Positions 1-8,334 of a stretch of 53,592 nt of DNA are shown here, in pieces (the stretch's first letter is position 1; each line of letters starts with the position of its first letter). Made by a program: the position numbers and the translations under genes. Below the pieces are notes generated by a model. That model made no database searches. It saw only the letters and a program-made list of their open reading frames with translations, and was not told the origin of the DNA. Source of the DNA: Glycocaulis sp. (GTDB lineage Bacteria; Pseudomonadota; Alphaproteobacteria; Caulobacterales; Maricaulaceae); NCBI GenBank assembly GCA_022565665.1, contig JAIUMI010000017.1, positions 1 to 53,592 on the forward strand, read 5' to 3'.

Positions 1-34
1 AGTCCGCTGCGTCTACCAATTCCGCCACGCCCGC
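1..34 (-). tRNA. tRNA-Leu, 5' part only (cut by window edge)
   Basis: Read on the minus strand, the first 34 bases give the acceptor strand GCGGGCG followed by a D-arm of the class II leucine type (GCGGAATTGGTAGACGC). The sequence stops at the start of the anticodon arm, so the anticodon is outside the window and the isoacceptor cannot be named. The leucine call rests on resemblance to bacterial tRNA-Leu 5' halves. Confidence 0.85.
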
Positions 35-183
35 AGCTTGGGTAGCCAGACCTGCTTCATAAGCGAGGTGCGCGCGTGCGTCGAGAGGTGCCAGCACGGC
101 CAATCCTTGCGCTGGACGCGCCGAGCGGAGCATGCCAATCCTGCCGCCGCACTCCTGCCCCGCCAGACCGGACCCCGCCATAT

Positions 184-909
184 ATGGACGCCTCACACGA
201 CAGCCCTGATCATGGCATGGTCTCCGGCCTGAAACGCGTGGCGGCAGAGGCTCCGGCAGAAGGGTTGACGCTGGGCGAGCTGTCCGGCGCTCTGGGCGAG
301 CGCGCCTTCGGCATGGTGCTCTTCGTGCTGGCCCTGCCGGTCTGCCTGCCTTTCCTCTATGGCGTCCCGCAGATCGTGGCCCTGCCCATGCTCGCCCTGT
401 CCGCGCAGATGGCGCTCGGCCGCTCCGCGCCCTGGCTGCCCGCGAGGATGGCATCGCGGCGGCTCTCCAAGGAAAGCCTTGAGAAAACCGCGCGCGGAGC
501 CGAGCGCTGGTTTGGCTGGATCGAGGACTTTGCCACCCCGCGCCTCGCCTTCCTGTCAGGGCGCATTGCAGAGCGGGTGGTCGGTTTCATGTTCTGCCTG
601 TTCTGCCTGTCGGTTCTGGTACCGCTGCCACTGACCAATTCCACGCCGGGCGTGGCGCTGGTTGTCGCATCGCTCGGCCTCATCAACCGCGACGGGCTTC
701 TGGTGCTGGCCGGGCTGCTGCTCGGCACGGCCTGGATCGTCGTGCTCTATGGCGGGCTGATCATCCTCGGCCCGGCCTTTGTCGACCTTCTCACCGATCT
801 GATCCGCACCGTGATCCGTGAAGGCTTCTGGGCGATTGCGGCGCTGGGTGTCCTGGGCCTTCTGGGCCTTGCGGGCCTCTTTTTCTGGCGGCGCAGCAGA
901 AGGCGCTGA
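184..909 (+). CDS. ExoD-family membrane protein
   Basis: About 241 residues. The N-terminal part carries the family pattern LSGALGERAFGMVLFVLALP, followed by several hydrophobic segments (near residues 45-75, 130-150, 160-215 and the C-terminal 25) and a basic tail. ExoD-type proteins are inner-membrane proteins linked in rhizobia to exopolysaccharide production and alkali tolerance; the molecular activity is unknown. I chose the ATG at 184 because the upstream extension to 76 is proline/arginine rich and unlike the family; the ATG at 217 is also possible, and neither has a clear Shine-Dalgarno. It precedes dsbB by 55 bases on the same strand and may be cotranscribed with it. Confidence 0.8.
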   Translation: MDASHDSPDHGMVSGLKRVAAEAPAEGLTLGELSGALGERAFGMVLFVLALPVCLPFLYGVPQIVALPMLALSAQMALGRSAPWLPARMASRRLSKESLEKTARGAERWFGWIEDFATPRLAFLSGRIAERVVGFMFCLFCLSVLVPLPLTNSTPGVALVVASLGLINRDGLLVLAGLLLGTAWIVVLYGGLIILGPAFVDLLTDLIRTVIREGFWAIAALGVLGLLGLAGLFFWRRSRRR

Positions 910-964
910 GCTGCGGCAGTTGCGCCTATCGCGGGAGCGCCGCCTCGTGCCTATACTTGCCCCC

Positions 965-1519
965 ATGATATCGAGCTTACACACACTCGCCCGCTGGGGC
1001 CTTGAGGCGCGCAACTGGCCGCTGGTGGCGGCGCTGGTTTCGCTCGCACTGCTCGCGGGCGCATTCGCATCCGAATACATCTGGGGCTATCTGCCCTGCC
1101 CGATGTGCATCACCCAGCGCTGGGCCCATGCAGCCATCGCAGGCGGCGGGATTGCCGTCTTCCTCGCTTTGCGCCTGGCGCCCCTGCCGGCGCTGTCGAC
1201 CACACTCGGCGTGGGAGTAGTGGGCGTGCTGTCGGGCGTGAGCCTGTGGCATGCCGGTCATCACGTGCTGGTCGAATACCAGATACTCGACCTGCCGCCC
1301 TCCTGCGCCGGCGCCGCGCCCGCAGGCGGGATCAGCCTTGAGCAGATGGAACAGCTTCTCGGCTCTGCGCGCATCATCCCGCTGTGCAACGAGATCAGCT
1401 GGAGCTTTCTCGGCATCTCCATGGCCGGGTGGAATGCGCTTGTCTCCGCCGGGCTTCTGGCCGTTTCGGCCTATATCCTTCTCACCCGCCTGACCCAGCC
1501 GCAAGGAAGCCAGCCATGA
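965..1519 (+). CDS. dsbB: Disulfide bond formation protein DsbB family
   Basis: 184-residue inner-membrane protein with four hydrophobic segments. A CPMC motif lies at residues 45-48 in the first periplasmic loop region, and a second cysteine pair (C114, C141) lies in the second loop, which is the DsbB arrangement. DsbB reoxidises DsbA and passes electrons to ubiquinone. The stop codon overlaps the start of coq7 (ATGA), so the two are translationally coupled, a sensible pairing because coq7 makes the quinone acceptor. No dsbA lies beside it; a DsbA-like lipoprotein is at 28658. Confidence 0.9.
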   Translation: MISSLHTLARWGLEARNWPLVAALVSLALLAGAFASEYIWGYLPCPMCITQRWAHAAIAGGGIAVFLALRLAPLPALSTTLGVGVVGVLSGVSLWHAGHHVLVEYQILDLPPSCAGAAPAGGISLEQMEQLLGSARIIPLCNEISWSFLGISMAGWNALVSAGLLAVSAYILLTRLTQPQGSQP

Positions 1520-2070
1520 GCATCCGCCGTCCCGGTCCCGCCCGTAACACGGACGCCATTGCCCGCATGATCCGTATCGACCATGCCGGAGAGTATGGGG
1601 CGGTGCATATCTATCGCGGCCAGCGCGCCGTGTTCGGCCGCATCCCGTCGAAGACCCGCATCGCCCGCCAGCTCGCCCACATGGAAGCCGACGAGCAGGC
1701 GCATCTCGATGCATTTGACGGCTATATCGCCGAGCGCGGCGTGCGCCCCACGCTTCTCAGCCCCGTCTGGCGTATGGCCGGTTTCGGCCTTGGCGTGGCC
1801 ACCGCCCTGATGGGCGAGGAAGCCGCCCATGCCTGCACCGAGGCCGTGGAAAGCGTGATCGAGGGTCATTATGGCGAGCAGGTCAAAGAACTCGAAGCCA
1901 TGGGCGAGACTGAGCTCGCTGCCGACTTTGCCCGCTATCAGGAAGAAGAGACCGCCCACAAGAATCTCGCCGTGGATGAAGGCGCACACGATGCGCCCGG
2001 CTATCCGCTGCTCTCTGCCCTGATCAAGGCCGGCTGCCGGGCGGCCATCAAGGTGACAGAGCGCATCTAG
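1516..2070 (+). CDS. coq7: Demethoxyubiquinone hydroxylase (COQ7/CAT5 family)
   Basis: 184 residues. It hydroxylates 5-demethoxyubiquinol, the penultimate step of ubiquinone synthesis, at the inner membrane. The di-iron carboxylate ligands are visible: E26 (GEYGA), E60 and H63 (DEQAH), E112 (EAVES), and E145 and H148 (EETAH). Length and motif order match the COQ7 family, so the protein looks intact. The start overlaps the dsbB stop by four bases, indicating one operon. The following pirin gene has its own strong ribosome binding site 118 bases downstream. Confidence 0.95.
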   Translation: MSIRRPGPARNTDAIARMIRIDHAGEYGAVHIYRGQRAVFGRIPSKTRIARQLAHMEADEQAHLDAFDGYIAERGVRPTLLSPVWRMAGFGLGVATALMGEEAAHACTEAVESVIEGHYGEQVKELEAMGETELAADFARYQEEETAHKNLAVDEGAHDAPGYPLLSALIKAGCRAAIKVTERI

Positions 2071-2188
2071 CGTCCGATCATTTCCAGTCCGGCAAGACTG
2101 ACCAGCCAAACCGCGCCTCAATCTGCGGCGCGCCATCTCCTATCTGTGAAGCCAACGCAACAATTATGGCTTCAAAGGAGGTCGTCCC

Positions 2189-2887
2189 GTGATCGTGAAG
2201 CGCGAATTTTCAAGCCTTGGCAGCTTTTCCAATGACTGGCTCCATGCCCGTCACCATTTCAGCTTCGGCTCCTATTACGATCCGTCCCGCATGGGCTGGG
2301 GGGCGCTGAGGGTCTGGAATGATGACGCCATCCGCGCCGGTACCGGCTTTGACCCGCACGGCCACTCGGACATGGAAATCATCACCTATGTCCGTGACGG
2401 GGCCATCACGCACACGGACAGCATTGGCAATCAGGGCCGCACGGTAGCGGGCGATGTGCAGGTGATGAGCGCAGGCTCCGGCATACGCCACGCCGAATAT
2501 AACCGCGAGGATGAAACCACCCGGATATTCCAGATCTGGATCATGCCCGACCAACGCGGCGGTGAGCCGTTCTGGAATGCGCGCGAGTTTCCGAAAGACA
2601 ACCGCGCAGGCGAGCTGGTGGTGCTGGCCTCTGGCATTGAAGGCGACACCGACGCCCTGCCGATCCGGGCCAATGCCCGTGTGCTCGGTGCCACGGTGAA
2701 GGCCGGAGAGAGCATCGAATACACGCTGGATGCGGGCCGTCACGCCTATCTGGTTCCTGCTACAGGGAAAATCGAGGTGAACGGCACCGCGCTCAATGCC
2801 CGTGATGGCGCCGCCATCAAGGACGAGCCGGTCATTACCATCAAGGCTCTGGAGGAATCTGAAATCGTGATGGTGGATAGCTTGTAG
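2189..2887 (+). CDS. Pirin family protein (YhaK-like bicupin)
   Basis: 232 residues with the pirin N-terminal cupin, including the metal-site region GFDPHGHSDMEIITYV and the later GSGIRHAEYN stretch, then a C-terminal cupin-like half. Pirins bind iron or another metal, and some are quercetin dioxygenases or redox-sensitive co-regulators; the physiological role here cannot be told. The start is a GTG at 2189 chosen because a near-perfect Shine-Dalgarno, AAAGGAGG (2174-2181), sits seven bases upstream. No neighbouring regulator points to a substrate. Confidence 0.9.
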   Translation: MIVKREFSSLGSFSNDWLHARHHFSFGSYYDPSRMGWGALRVWNDDAIRAGTGFDPHGHSDMEIITYVRDGAITHTDSIGNQGRTVAGDVQVMSAGSGIRHAEYNREDETTRIFQIWIMPDQRGGEPFWNAREFPKDNRAGELVVLASGIEGDTDALPIRANARVLGATVKAGESIEYTLDAGRHAYLVPATGKIEVNGTALNARDGAAIKDEPVITIKALEESEIVMVDSL

Positions 2888-2956
2888 TCACCCGCGCTGA
2901 ACTCCCGGCCAAGCGCAGCGCAGAGCGGGGACCTGTTGCAGGAGAGGCGGAGAGAG

Positions 2957-2989
2957 ACCCCAGATACCGCTGCGCGGTTCCGGGGTTTC
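2957..2989. terminator. Possible bidirectional terminator between pirin and queE
   Basis: An imperfect hairpin pairs ACCCC (2957-2961) with GGGGT (2982-2986) and ACCGC (2966-2970) with GCGGT (2974-2978). It lies between two convergent genes and is followed by only a short T run, so it is a weak call based on position and base pairing. Confidence 0.35.
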
Positions 2990-2998
2990 AATACTCCC

Positions 2999-3628
2999 CT
3001 AATCCACCCCGATCCATTTATGGGTCTGGAGCGAGAGGCTCCATTGCGGGTGGGCAAGGCAGTATTCAAACGCCGCTTTCGCGTTTTCCATCTGCTGCGG
3101 CCCGTCCATGGGCTGCAGGCGGAAGGCCTTGAAGTCCAGCCCCTCGAACTGCTCCGGCATGGCATCCGCCTGTGGGTAGACCAGCTTGAGCTCGTCACCG
3201 GAAAGCTGTTTGAGCGGCGCGGTCGATTTCGGGCTGACGCAGATCCAGTCGAGGCCGGCGGGCGCTTCAATCGTGCCATTGGTTTCCACCGCGATCTCGA
3301 AGCCTGCCGCTTTCAGCGCGGCGATTGCCGCCCCATCAAGCTGCAAGAGCGGCTCGCCGCCCGTGCAGACAACCAGCGGTCTGCCACCTCCCGGCCAGAA
3401 GCTTTTCACATGAGCGGCAAGGCTGTCGGCGCTGGCAAACTTGCCGCCGCCCGGGCCATCTGTTCCGACAAAATCGGTATCGCAGAACTGGCAGACGGCG
3501 TGCGCGCGGTCGCGCTCCAACCCGCTCCACAGATTGCAGCCCGCAAAGCGCAGGAACACGGCAACGCGGCCCGCCTGCCCGCCCTCGCCCTGCACGGTGA
3601 GGAAGGTCTCCTTGACCGCATAGGTCAT
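2999..3628 (-). CDS. queE: 7-carboxy-7-deazaguanine synthase QueE
   Basis: 209 residues. This radical SAM enzyme converts 6-carboxy-tetrahydropterin to 7-carboxy-7-deazaguanine on the way to preQ0 and queuosine. The [4Fe-4S] cysteines are C31, C46 and C49, a CX14CX2C spacing instead of the common CX3CX2C, as known for one QueE subgroup. The N-terminal TVQGEGG and the TGGEPLLQ segment are typical. Its ATG overlaps the queC stop by four bases, so queC-queE is one operon on the minus strand. QueD and QueF are not in the window. Confidence 0.94.
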   Translation of the reverse strand: MTYAVKETFLTVQGEGGQAGRVAVFLRFAGCNLWSGLERDRAHAVCQFCDTDFVGTDGPGGGKFASADSLAAHVKSFWPGGGRPLVVCTGGEPLLQLDGAAIAALKAAGFEIAVETNGTIEAPAGLDWICVSPKSTAPLKQLSGDELKLVYPQADAMPEQFEGLDFKAFRLQPMDGPQQMENAKAAFEYCLAHPQWSLSLQTHKWIGVD

Positions 3629-4350
3629 GACGCCCTGCCCTCCTGCCAGTCCCGCCAGCCGGCCGCGCGCAGCTCACAGGCCGGGCACGTGCCGCAGCCA
3701 TAGCCCCATTCATGGCGGTGGCCCCGGTCACCGAGATAGCAGGTATGGGTCTCTTCAAGTATGAGCGTGATGAGCGCGTCCCCACCGAGCTGATCGGCCA
3801 GCGCCCAGGTCTCGCCCTTGGTCAGGAACATGAGCGGGGTGTCCAGCGTCAGGTCCATGTCGAGCCCCAGCGCCAGCGCGCGCTCCTGTGCCTTCAACGT
3901 GTCCTCACGGCAATCGGGATAGCCCGAATAGTCGGTCTGGCACATGCCCCCGACCAGTACATCCAGCCCGCGCCGCCAGGCATGGGCACCGGCCATGGCG
4001 AGAAAGACAAGATTGCGCCCCGGCACAAAGCTGGTGGGAAGCCCGCTCTGTCCCATCTCGATCACGCGCTCATAGGTCAGCGCGCTTTCGGCCAGCCTGC
4101 CATAGCCGGAGATATCGACCGTCACATCCTCACCCAGACGCGCCGCCCATTCAGGGTTCAGCCCTGCCATCGCGGAGCGCACCTTCAGGCGTGCTTCCAG
4201 CTCGATGCGGTGACGCTGGCCATAGTCAAAGCCGATCGTCTCCACGCGCTGATAATGGTTTAGCGCATGGGCGAGGCAGGTGGCCGAATCCTGCCCCCCT
4301 GAAAAGAGCACAAGCGCGCCCTTGTCCTTGATTCTATCAGCCGCAGTCAT
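3625..4350 (-). CDS. queC: 7-cyano-7-deazaguanine synthase QueC
   Basis: 241 residues. ATP-dependent conversion of 7-carboxy-7-deazaguanine to preQ0. The PP-loop motif SGGQDS is at residues 17-22, and the zinc-binding cysteines are C204, C219, C222 and C225 (pattern C-X14-CGTCPAC). The length is normal for the family. It is the first gene of the queCE pair and is divergent from cutA across a 65-base gap that holds a plausible promoter. Confidence 0.95.
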   Translation of the reverse strand: MTAADRIKDKGALVLFSGGQDSATCLAHALNHYQRVETIGFDYGQRHRIELEARLKVRSAMAGLNPEWAARLGEDVTVDISGYGRLAESALTYERVIEMGQSGLPTSFVPGRNLVFLAMAGAHAWRRGLDVLVGGMCQTDYSGYPDCREDTLKAQERALALGLDMDLTLDTPLMFLTKGETWALADQLGGDALITLILEETHTCYLGDRGHRHEWGYGCGTCPACELRAAGWRDWQEGRAS

Positions 4351-4373
4351 GGTTCTTCCTTCTCCTTGCCTGC

Positions 4374-4402
4374 TATATCCGGACAGATTGCCTGAACTGC
4401 AA
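4374..4402 (-). promoter_or_regulatory. Candidate sigma-70 promoter for queC-queE
   Basis: On the minus strand, TTGCAG (4402-4397) and GATATA (4379-4374) are separated by 17 bases, and the expected start lies about 17 bases before the queC ATG. It overlaps the upstream region of divergent cutA. Assigned by consensus match only. Confidence 0.45.
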
Positions 4403-4415
4403 GGGAGACGGCGAA

Positions 4416-4748
4416 ATGGCTGACAGCGGCGGTGCGGTGATCCTCTACACCACCTGGCCGGATGGTGATGCGGCGGCGCAGGCCGCGCACACGCTTCTGG
4501 ACGAAGGCCTGATCGCGTGTGCGAACATTTTCCCCGCAGGCCGGTCGGTCTTCCGATGGGAAGGCAGGATTGAGGACGGCGCCGAAACGGTGGCCCTGTT
4601 CAAGACCAGCCCGGCGCGCGCAGGCGACGTGAGAGACCGGCTCATCGCCCTGCACCCGTATGACGAGCCCTGCGTGCTGGCACTGGATGTGGATGCGGCG
4701 ACAAGCGCAGCGGGCTTCCTCGCCTGGATAGGCTCAGAAACCCGCTAG
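4416..4748 (+). CDS. cutA: Divalent-cation tolerance protein CutA
   Basis: 110 residues, the usual CutA1 size. Family signatures visible are the early ILYTTWPD strand, LIACANIFP (the conserved ACxN region), SVFRWEGRI, and HPYDEPCVLAL near the C-terminus. CutA is a small trimeric ferredoxin-like-fold protein historically linked to copper tolerance; its biochemical role is unresolved. A GGGAGA stretch precedes the ATG. It is divergent from queC and converges with the histidine kinase 20 bases downstream. Confidence 0.92.
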   Translation: MADSGGAVILYTTWPDGDAAAQAAHTLLDEGLIACANIFPAGRSVFRWEGRIEDGAETVALFKTSPARAGDVRDRLIALHPYDEPCVLALDVDAATSAAGFLAWIGSETR

Positions 4749-4768
4749 AACGCTCGTGGAGGCCGTTC

Positions 4769-6607
4769 TTACGCTGTCCGGCGCAGATATGCTATCGCAG
4801 ACGGATCCTCGCTCAGCGCCTCTTCCAGAGCCTGCAGGAGGGGTTCTGTCGTGACGGGTGCGCGCACCAGCACTTCCGATCCTGCCCGCTGTACCGGCGC
4901 GGCGAGATTGTCCGCCAGCCTTACGATAGGAGTCAGTGAGGCCGTAGAGGCCAGCGACCGGATATCGTGCACCGCATCTTCGGGCTCATAGGCGCCAATA
5001 TTCAGGCCCAGCACGATGGCGTCATAGGCCGACGCACCCAGCCCTTCGATCATGTCGCTGGCACTATCGGCGCAGCTGACGACGCAGTTGAACGATTTGA
5101 GATACCCCAGAAGCACGGAACGGCGTGCAGGGTCCGCTTCGCACACCAGCATGCGCAGGCGGCGATTGACCAGCGACAGGCGCTCATCGCCATAGCGGCC
5201 CGGCTTGTCAGCAATCCGCACCGGCACCTCGAACCAGAAAACCGAACCCGGATCGCCCGGCTCATAGCCGACCTCACCACCCATCATGGCTGCCATGCGC
5301 TTGGCAAGGTGCAGACTGAGCCCCGTACCTGAGCTGGAGCCGGGACGCGCGGCTTCCTCGGCAAAGCTGTCAAACAGACGCGTACGATAGGCAGACGGCA
5401 CACCCCGGCCTGTATCGCGCACCTCAAGACGCAGCCGCGCTGAACCATCCCCGGCACGCGGCGCAACCCCAATCGCCACATCAATCGAGCCGCTTTCGGT
5501 GAAGCGCACCGCATTGGCGATAAAGATTTCCGCCATCTGGCAGATGCGGTCCTGGTCGGCACGCAATTGCTCGCCGGTATCGCCTGACACATCGATCCGG
5601 TAAGCGATATCCTTGATGCGGGTGCGCGCTTCGCCAAACCTGGTCAGACGTTCCTTGAGACGCTCGACGGGGAAATCATCCAGCCGCAATTCCATATTGC
5701 CCGCCTCGATGCGCGATACGTCGAGAATTTCGGCCACCAGACCGCTGAGCACATCCCCGGACTCCCGGATGCGCGACACCATCCGGCAGGCATCGGTTGA
5801 AAGCTGGGTCTCCTGCAGCATCTGTGTCTGCGCCAGAATGGAATTGAGCGGCGCGCCCAGCTCGTGGCTCATATTGGCCAGCATGGCCGCCTTGGCCCGC
5901 GCAGCATCCTCTGACGCGCGCGCGGCCGCTTCATGACGTTCCGCCAGACGGGCGAGCGCCTCGCGCTGGGCATCGGCCTCCCTGCGGGCCTCCTCCAGGC
6001 TGGCATTAGCCTCAACCGTTTCCACAAGGCTCTGGCGATAGGTCGCAGCAAGCCGGGTCGTAACGGTGAAGAACAGCCCGACCATGATGGCCAGGACGAC
6101 ACCGGAGAGCGACGCAAACGACAGATACCAGGCCGCCGCGAGCGACAGGCAGGGAATATTGTAGGCCAGCACGACACGCGGCTCAGCGGCGGCTGTCATC
6201 GCCGCTCCGGCCGACATGCCCGAGATCATCACTGCAACGCCCAGCACCGCTGCCATGGACGGGTCTGCTGAAAGCATGAACCCCGCCCCGCCCCACAACG
6301 CGCCCACGATCACGGTGCACGCCATATAGCTGTTCATCTCACCAGGCGTCGGCACCGTATTCGACTTGCGCGCCCGGCCCAGCGATGTCAGCCGCAAGAC
6401 CGAGATGACCGTCATGGCCGCGACCCAGCACCCGAGCAGGACAGGCGGGACGGAATTCCAAAGAATGGCGGCAAGGCCCAACGCACCGATGACGTTCATC
6501 GGCACCGCCTGCAGCGAACTCTTGGTAATCAGAACACGGGCGGCCTCACGCACTTGCCGCGCAGTTTCTTCGCCACGCGCGATTGCGCGTGCTTCTAAAG
6601 ACCCCAT
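4769..6607 (-). CDS. Membrane sensor histidine kinase with degenerate C-terminal receiver
   Basis: 612 residues. The N-terminal 190 residues hold about six hydrophobic segments without a large periplasmic loop, suggesting a membrane-embedded sensor. A short coiled coil (about 195-240) leads into a HisKA domain with H248 in MSHELGAPLNSI. The HATPase region has FIANAVRFT, DTGRGVP and GTGLSLHLAKRM, so kinase activity is plausible. A receiver-like domain follows (about 483-595), but its phospho-acceptor position reads VLGLNI instead of a D-x-x-M/P motif, the conserved Thr/Ser is absent and the Lys is Arg. I infer a pseudo-receiver. No response regulator gene adjoins it; the substrate is unknown. 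Confidence 0.88.
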   Translation of the reverse strand: MGSLEARAIARGEETARQVREAARVLITKSSLQAVPMNVIGALGLAAILWNSVPPVLLGCWVAAMTVISVLRLTSLGRARKSNTVPTPGEMNSYMACTVIVGALWGGAGFMLSADPSMAAVLGVAVMISGMSAGAAMTAAAEPRVVLAYNIPCLSLAAAWYLSFASLSGVVLAIMVGLFFTVTTRLAATYRQSLVETVEANASLEEARREADAQREALARLAERHEAAARASEDAARAKAAMLANMSHELGAPLNSILAQTQMLQETQLSTDACRMVSRIRESGDVLSGLVAEILDVSRIEAGNMELRLDDFPVERLKERLTRFGEARTRIKDIAYRIDVSGDTGEQLRADQDRICQMAEIFIANAVRFTESGSIDVAIGVAPRAGDGSARLRLEVRDTGRGVPSAYRTRLFDSFAEEAARPGSSSGTGLSLHLAKRMAAMMGGEVGYEPGDPGSVFWFEVPVRIADKPGRYGDERLSLVNRRLRMLVCEADPARRSVLLGYLKSFNCVVSCADSASDMIEGLGASAYDAIVLGLNIGAYEPEDAVHDIRSLASTASLTPIVRLADNLAAPVQRAGSEVLVRAPVTTEPLLQALEEALSEDPSAIAYLRRTA

Positions 6608-6724
6608 ATCACACCCTCCAGCCGCATTTTTCTGCGGTTCTGGCGCGCACTATGTACGCATCGGCGTTAAAACAGCGTGTGTGCCGCGTTTACCAATGAG
6701 CCAGAATTTGACCGGGAATGGGAA

Positions 6725-7297
6725 ATGATGCGCCTGACAGCCCTGCTGATGTCCGCAACCCTGCTGGGAATCACCGCGTGCAGTCCTGAAGCGTCAGATA
6801 CCACTGACCCGCATGCCGGCGAGCTGACCGCACTGGCCGTTGATCCCAACGCACCTGCCGAAATGGTCAGCTGGCGCGACCTCCTGCCCGATGGCGAGCT
6901 TGAAATGCTGTTGGCACTGGAAGAGGGCCGCGCACCACCCACGCTGATGAGCCAGTTCCAGTCGCGCCGGGACGAGCAGATCGGCACATTCAATGTCGTG
7001 GAAGAGCTCGACGGACTGATCGTACGCATGCCGGGCTATCTTCTGCCGCTCGACTATGCCGAGCGCGGACAGGCACGCGAGTTCCTGTTCCTGCCCTATC
7101 ACGGGGCATGTATCCATTATCCCCCGCCCCCGCCCAACCAGATTGTCTATCTCCGATCGGCCGAGCCGATCCGCTTCAACGCGCTCTGGGAGCCGGTCTG
7201 GGTGGAAGGACGCATGGAGATACAGCGCGTCAGCACCGATCTTGCCGATGCCGCCTACGCCATGGCCGTGCGCTCGGTTCGGCCCTATGAAGGCTGA
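6725..7297 (+). CDS. DUF3299 lipoprotein
   Basis: About 190 residues. The start is set at the ATG of 6725 (or 6728), because it gives a classical lipoprotein signal, MMRLTALLMSATLLGITAC, with lipobox ITAC. The longer frame from 6677 would bury this signal. The segment PYHGACIHYPPPPPNQIVY is a hallmark of DUF3299 proteins, whose function is not established; in other bacteria they often sit near ABC exporter genes, which is not the case here. It converges with the DUF3137 gene, and the 3' ends overlap by 13 bases. Confidence 0.82.
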   Translation: MMRLTALLMSATLLGITACSPEASDTTDPHAGELTALAVDPNAPAEMVSWRDLLPDGELEMLLALEEGRAPPTLMSQFQSRRDEQIGTFNVVEELDGLIVRMPGYLLPLDYAERGQAREFLFLPYHGACIHYPPPPPNQIVYLRSAEPIRFNALWEPVWVEGRMEIQRVSTDLADAAYAMAVRSVRPYEG

Positions 7298-8256
7298 GAG
7301 GCACCCGTGGTGTGGTCGGGATCGAGTATCAGCGCGATGATTTCCTCGATCAGCTCGAAGTCACGATAGAGTGCCTCGACGCGTACGCGCGCATTAAGCG
7401 GCTGAAACAGGGAACCTGGCTCGAACAGATTACCCGTTTCAGCCGCCAGCAGCATCTCGCCCTTGCCAAAACCATCGCGCAGCGACTCATCGAACACCGC
7501 GCGCACATTCTTGCCCTTCAGGGCCGTTTCCAGAGCCAGCACGCGCTCCATGAAGGTCGGTGTCATCAGATAGCGCGCCATGACCTGATCGGTGCCGTAG
7601 ACCTGAAAGATGCGCTCGAATTTCGGATCCACCAGTCCGATCCGCTCGAGCCGGCGTCCATTGGCCGAACGCATCAGCCCGTCCAGCGCATTGAAAATGC
7701 CCTGATCGCGCGTGATCAGCGTCACGCCCTCAATCGTGCGGGGAAACTCCACGCGAATGAGCACGCCGCGAAAGACCGTGACGTAATAGGTGCGCCGGCG
7801 TGAGCGGCGGCGCTGCTTGAGTTCGGCCTCGTAGAGCTCGAAGCGTGCCCCGAAAGCCTCTCCCTCGAAATGATCCTCGAAGCTGCGCCGGTCAGAGCGC
7901 GGCACCAGACCGTGACTGCGGAAACTGTCAAACTGCGCAGGCACCACCGGCTTGGGCGAGTAGCGCAGGCCAAACGCCTCCGCGAGGCGATTGTTCAACC
8001 CCTCCTTGACCTCCTTGCGCAACGTGTTGAGCGGCGCGGCTGCCAGGCCGACCACGGCGGCGGCGGCCAGAACAGCGCCAAACACACCCAGAGGCGGCGG
8101 TCCGTTGAAGAGCAGTGTGAACACCATGACGGCAATGGCGATCGGAATGGCGATAAGAATACCGTTGACCAGACGCTTGACTGCCTCGGCGCGGCGCTCT
8201 TCCAGACCGGTTAGCCACGGCTCGATCTCGGTCCAGACGCTGTCGAAATCGCGCAT
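7285..8256 (-). CDS. DUF3137 membrane protein
   Basis: 323 residues. Two hydrophobic segments near residues 30-50 and 58-75 are followed by a large soluble part with the basic patch KQRRRSRRRTYYVTVFRG and a C-terminal region ending in an acidic helix. This matches the DUF3137 layout; the function is unknown. The start ATG at 8256 follows a G-rich ribosome binding site (GGGGGACGACA). It is the last of a minus-strand series, separated from popZ by a strong terminator, so it likely has its own promoter. Confidence 0.8.
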   Translation of the reverse strand: MRDFDSVWTEIEPWLTGLEERRAEAVKRLVNGILIAIPIAIAVMVFTLLFNGPPPLGVFGAVLAAAAVVGLAAAPLNTLRKEVKEGLNNRLAEAFGLRYSPKPVVPAQFDSFRSHGLVPRSDRRSFEDHFEGEAFGARFELYEAELKQRRRSRRRTYYVTVFRGVLIRVEFPRTIEGVTLITRDQGIFNALDGLMRSANGRRLERIGLVDPKFERIFQVYGTDQVMARYLMTPTFMERVLALETALKGKNVRAVFDESLRDGFGKGEMLLAAETGNLFEPGSLFQPLNARVRVEALYRDFELIEEIIALILDPDHTTGASQPS

Positions 8257-8270
8257 TGTCGTCCCCCCGG

Positions 8271-8306
8271 AAACAAAACGGGCGCTCCAGCCAGGGGCGC
8301 CCGTTT
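8271..8306 (-). terminator. Rho-independent terminator downstream of popZ
   Basis: A perfect 10-bp stem pairs AAACGGGCGC (8276-8285) with GCGCCCGTTT (8297-8306). Read on the minus strand it is followed by a T-rich stretch (TTTTGTTT). It lies 28 bases after the popZ stop and just upstream of the DUF3137 start. Confidence 0.8.
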
Positions 8307-8334
8307 CAGTCAGTCAGATAAGCGGCCAGATATC

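Noticed and set aside
7285-7297. 13-base overlap of the convergent DUF3299 and DUF3137 gene ends
   Set aside because: Short tail-to-tail overlaps are common in compact genomes and both C-termini look natural; not evidence of a frameshift.
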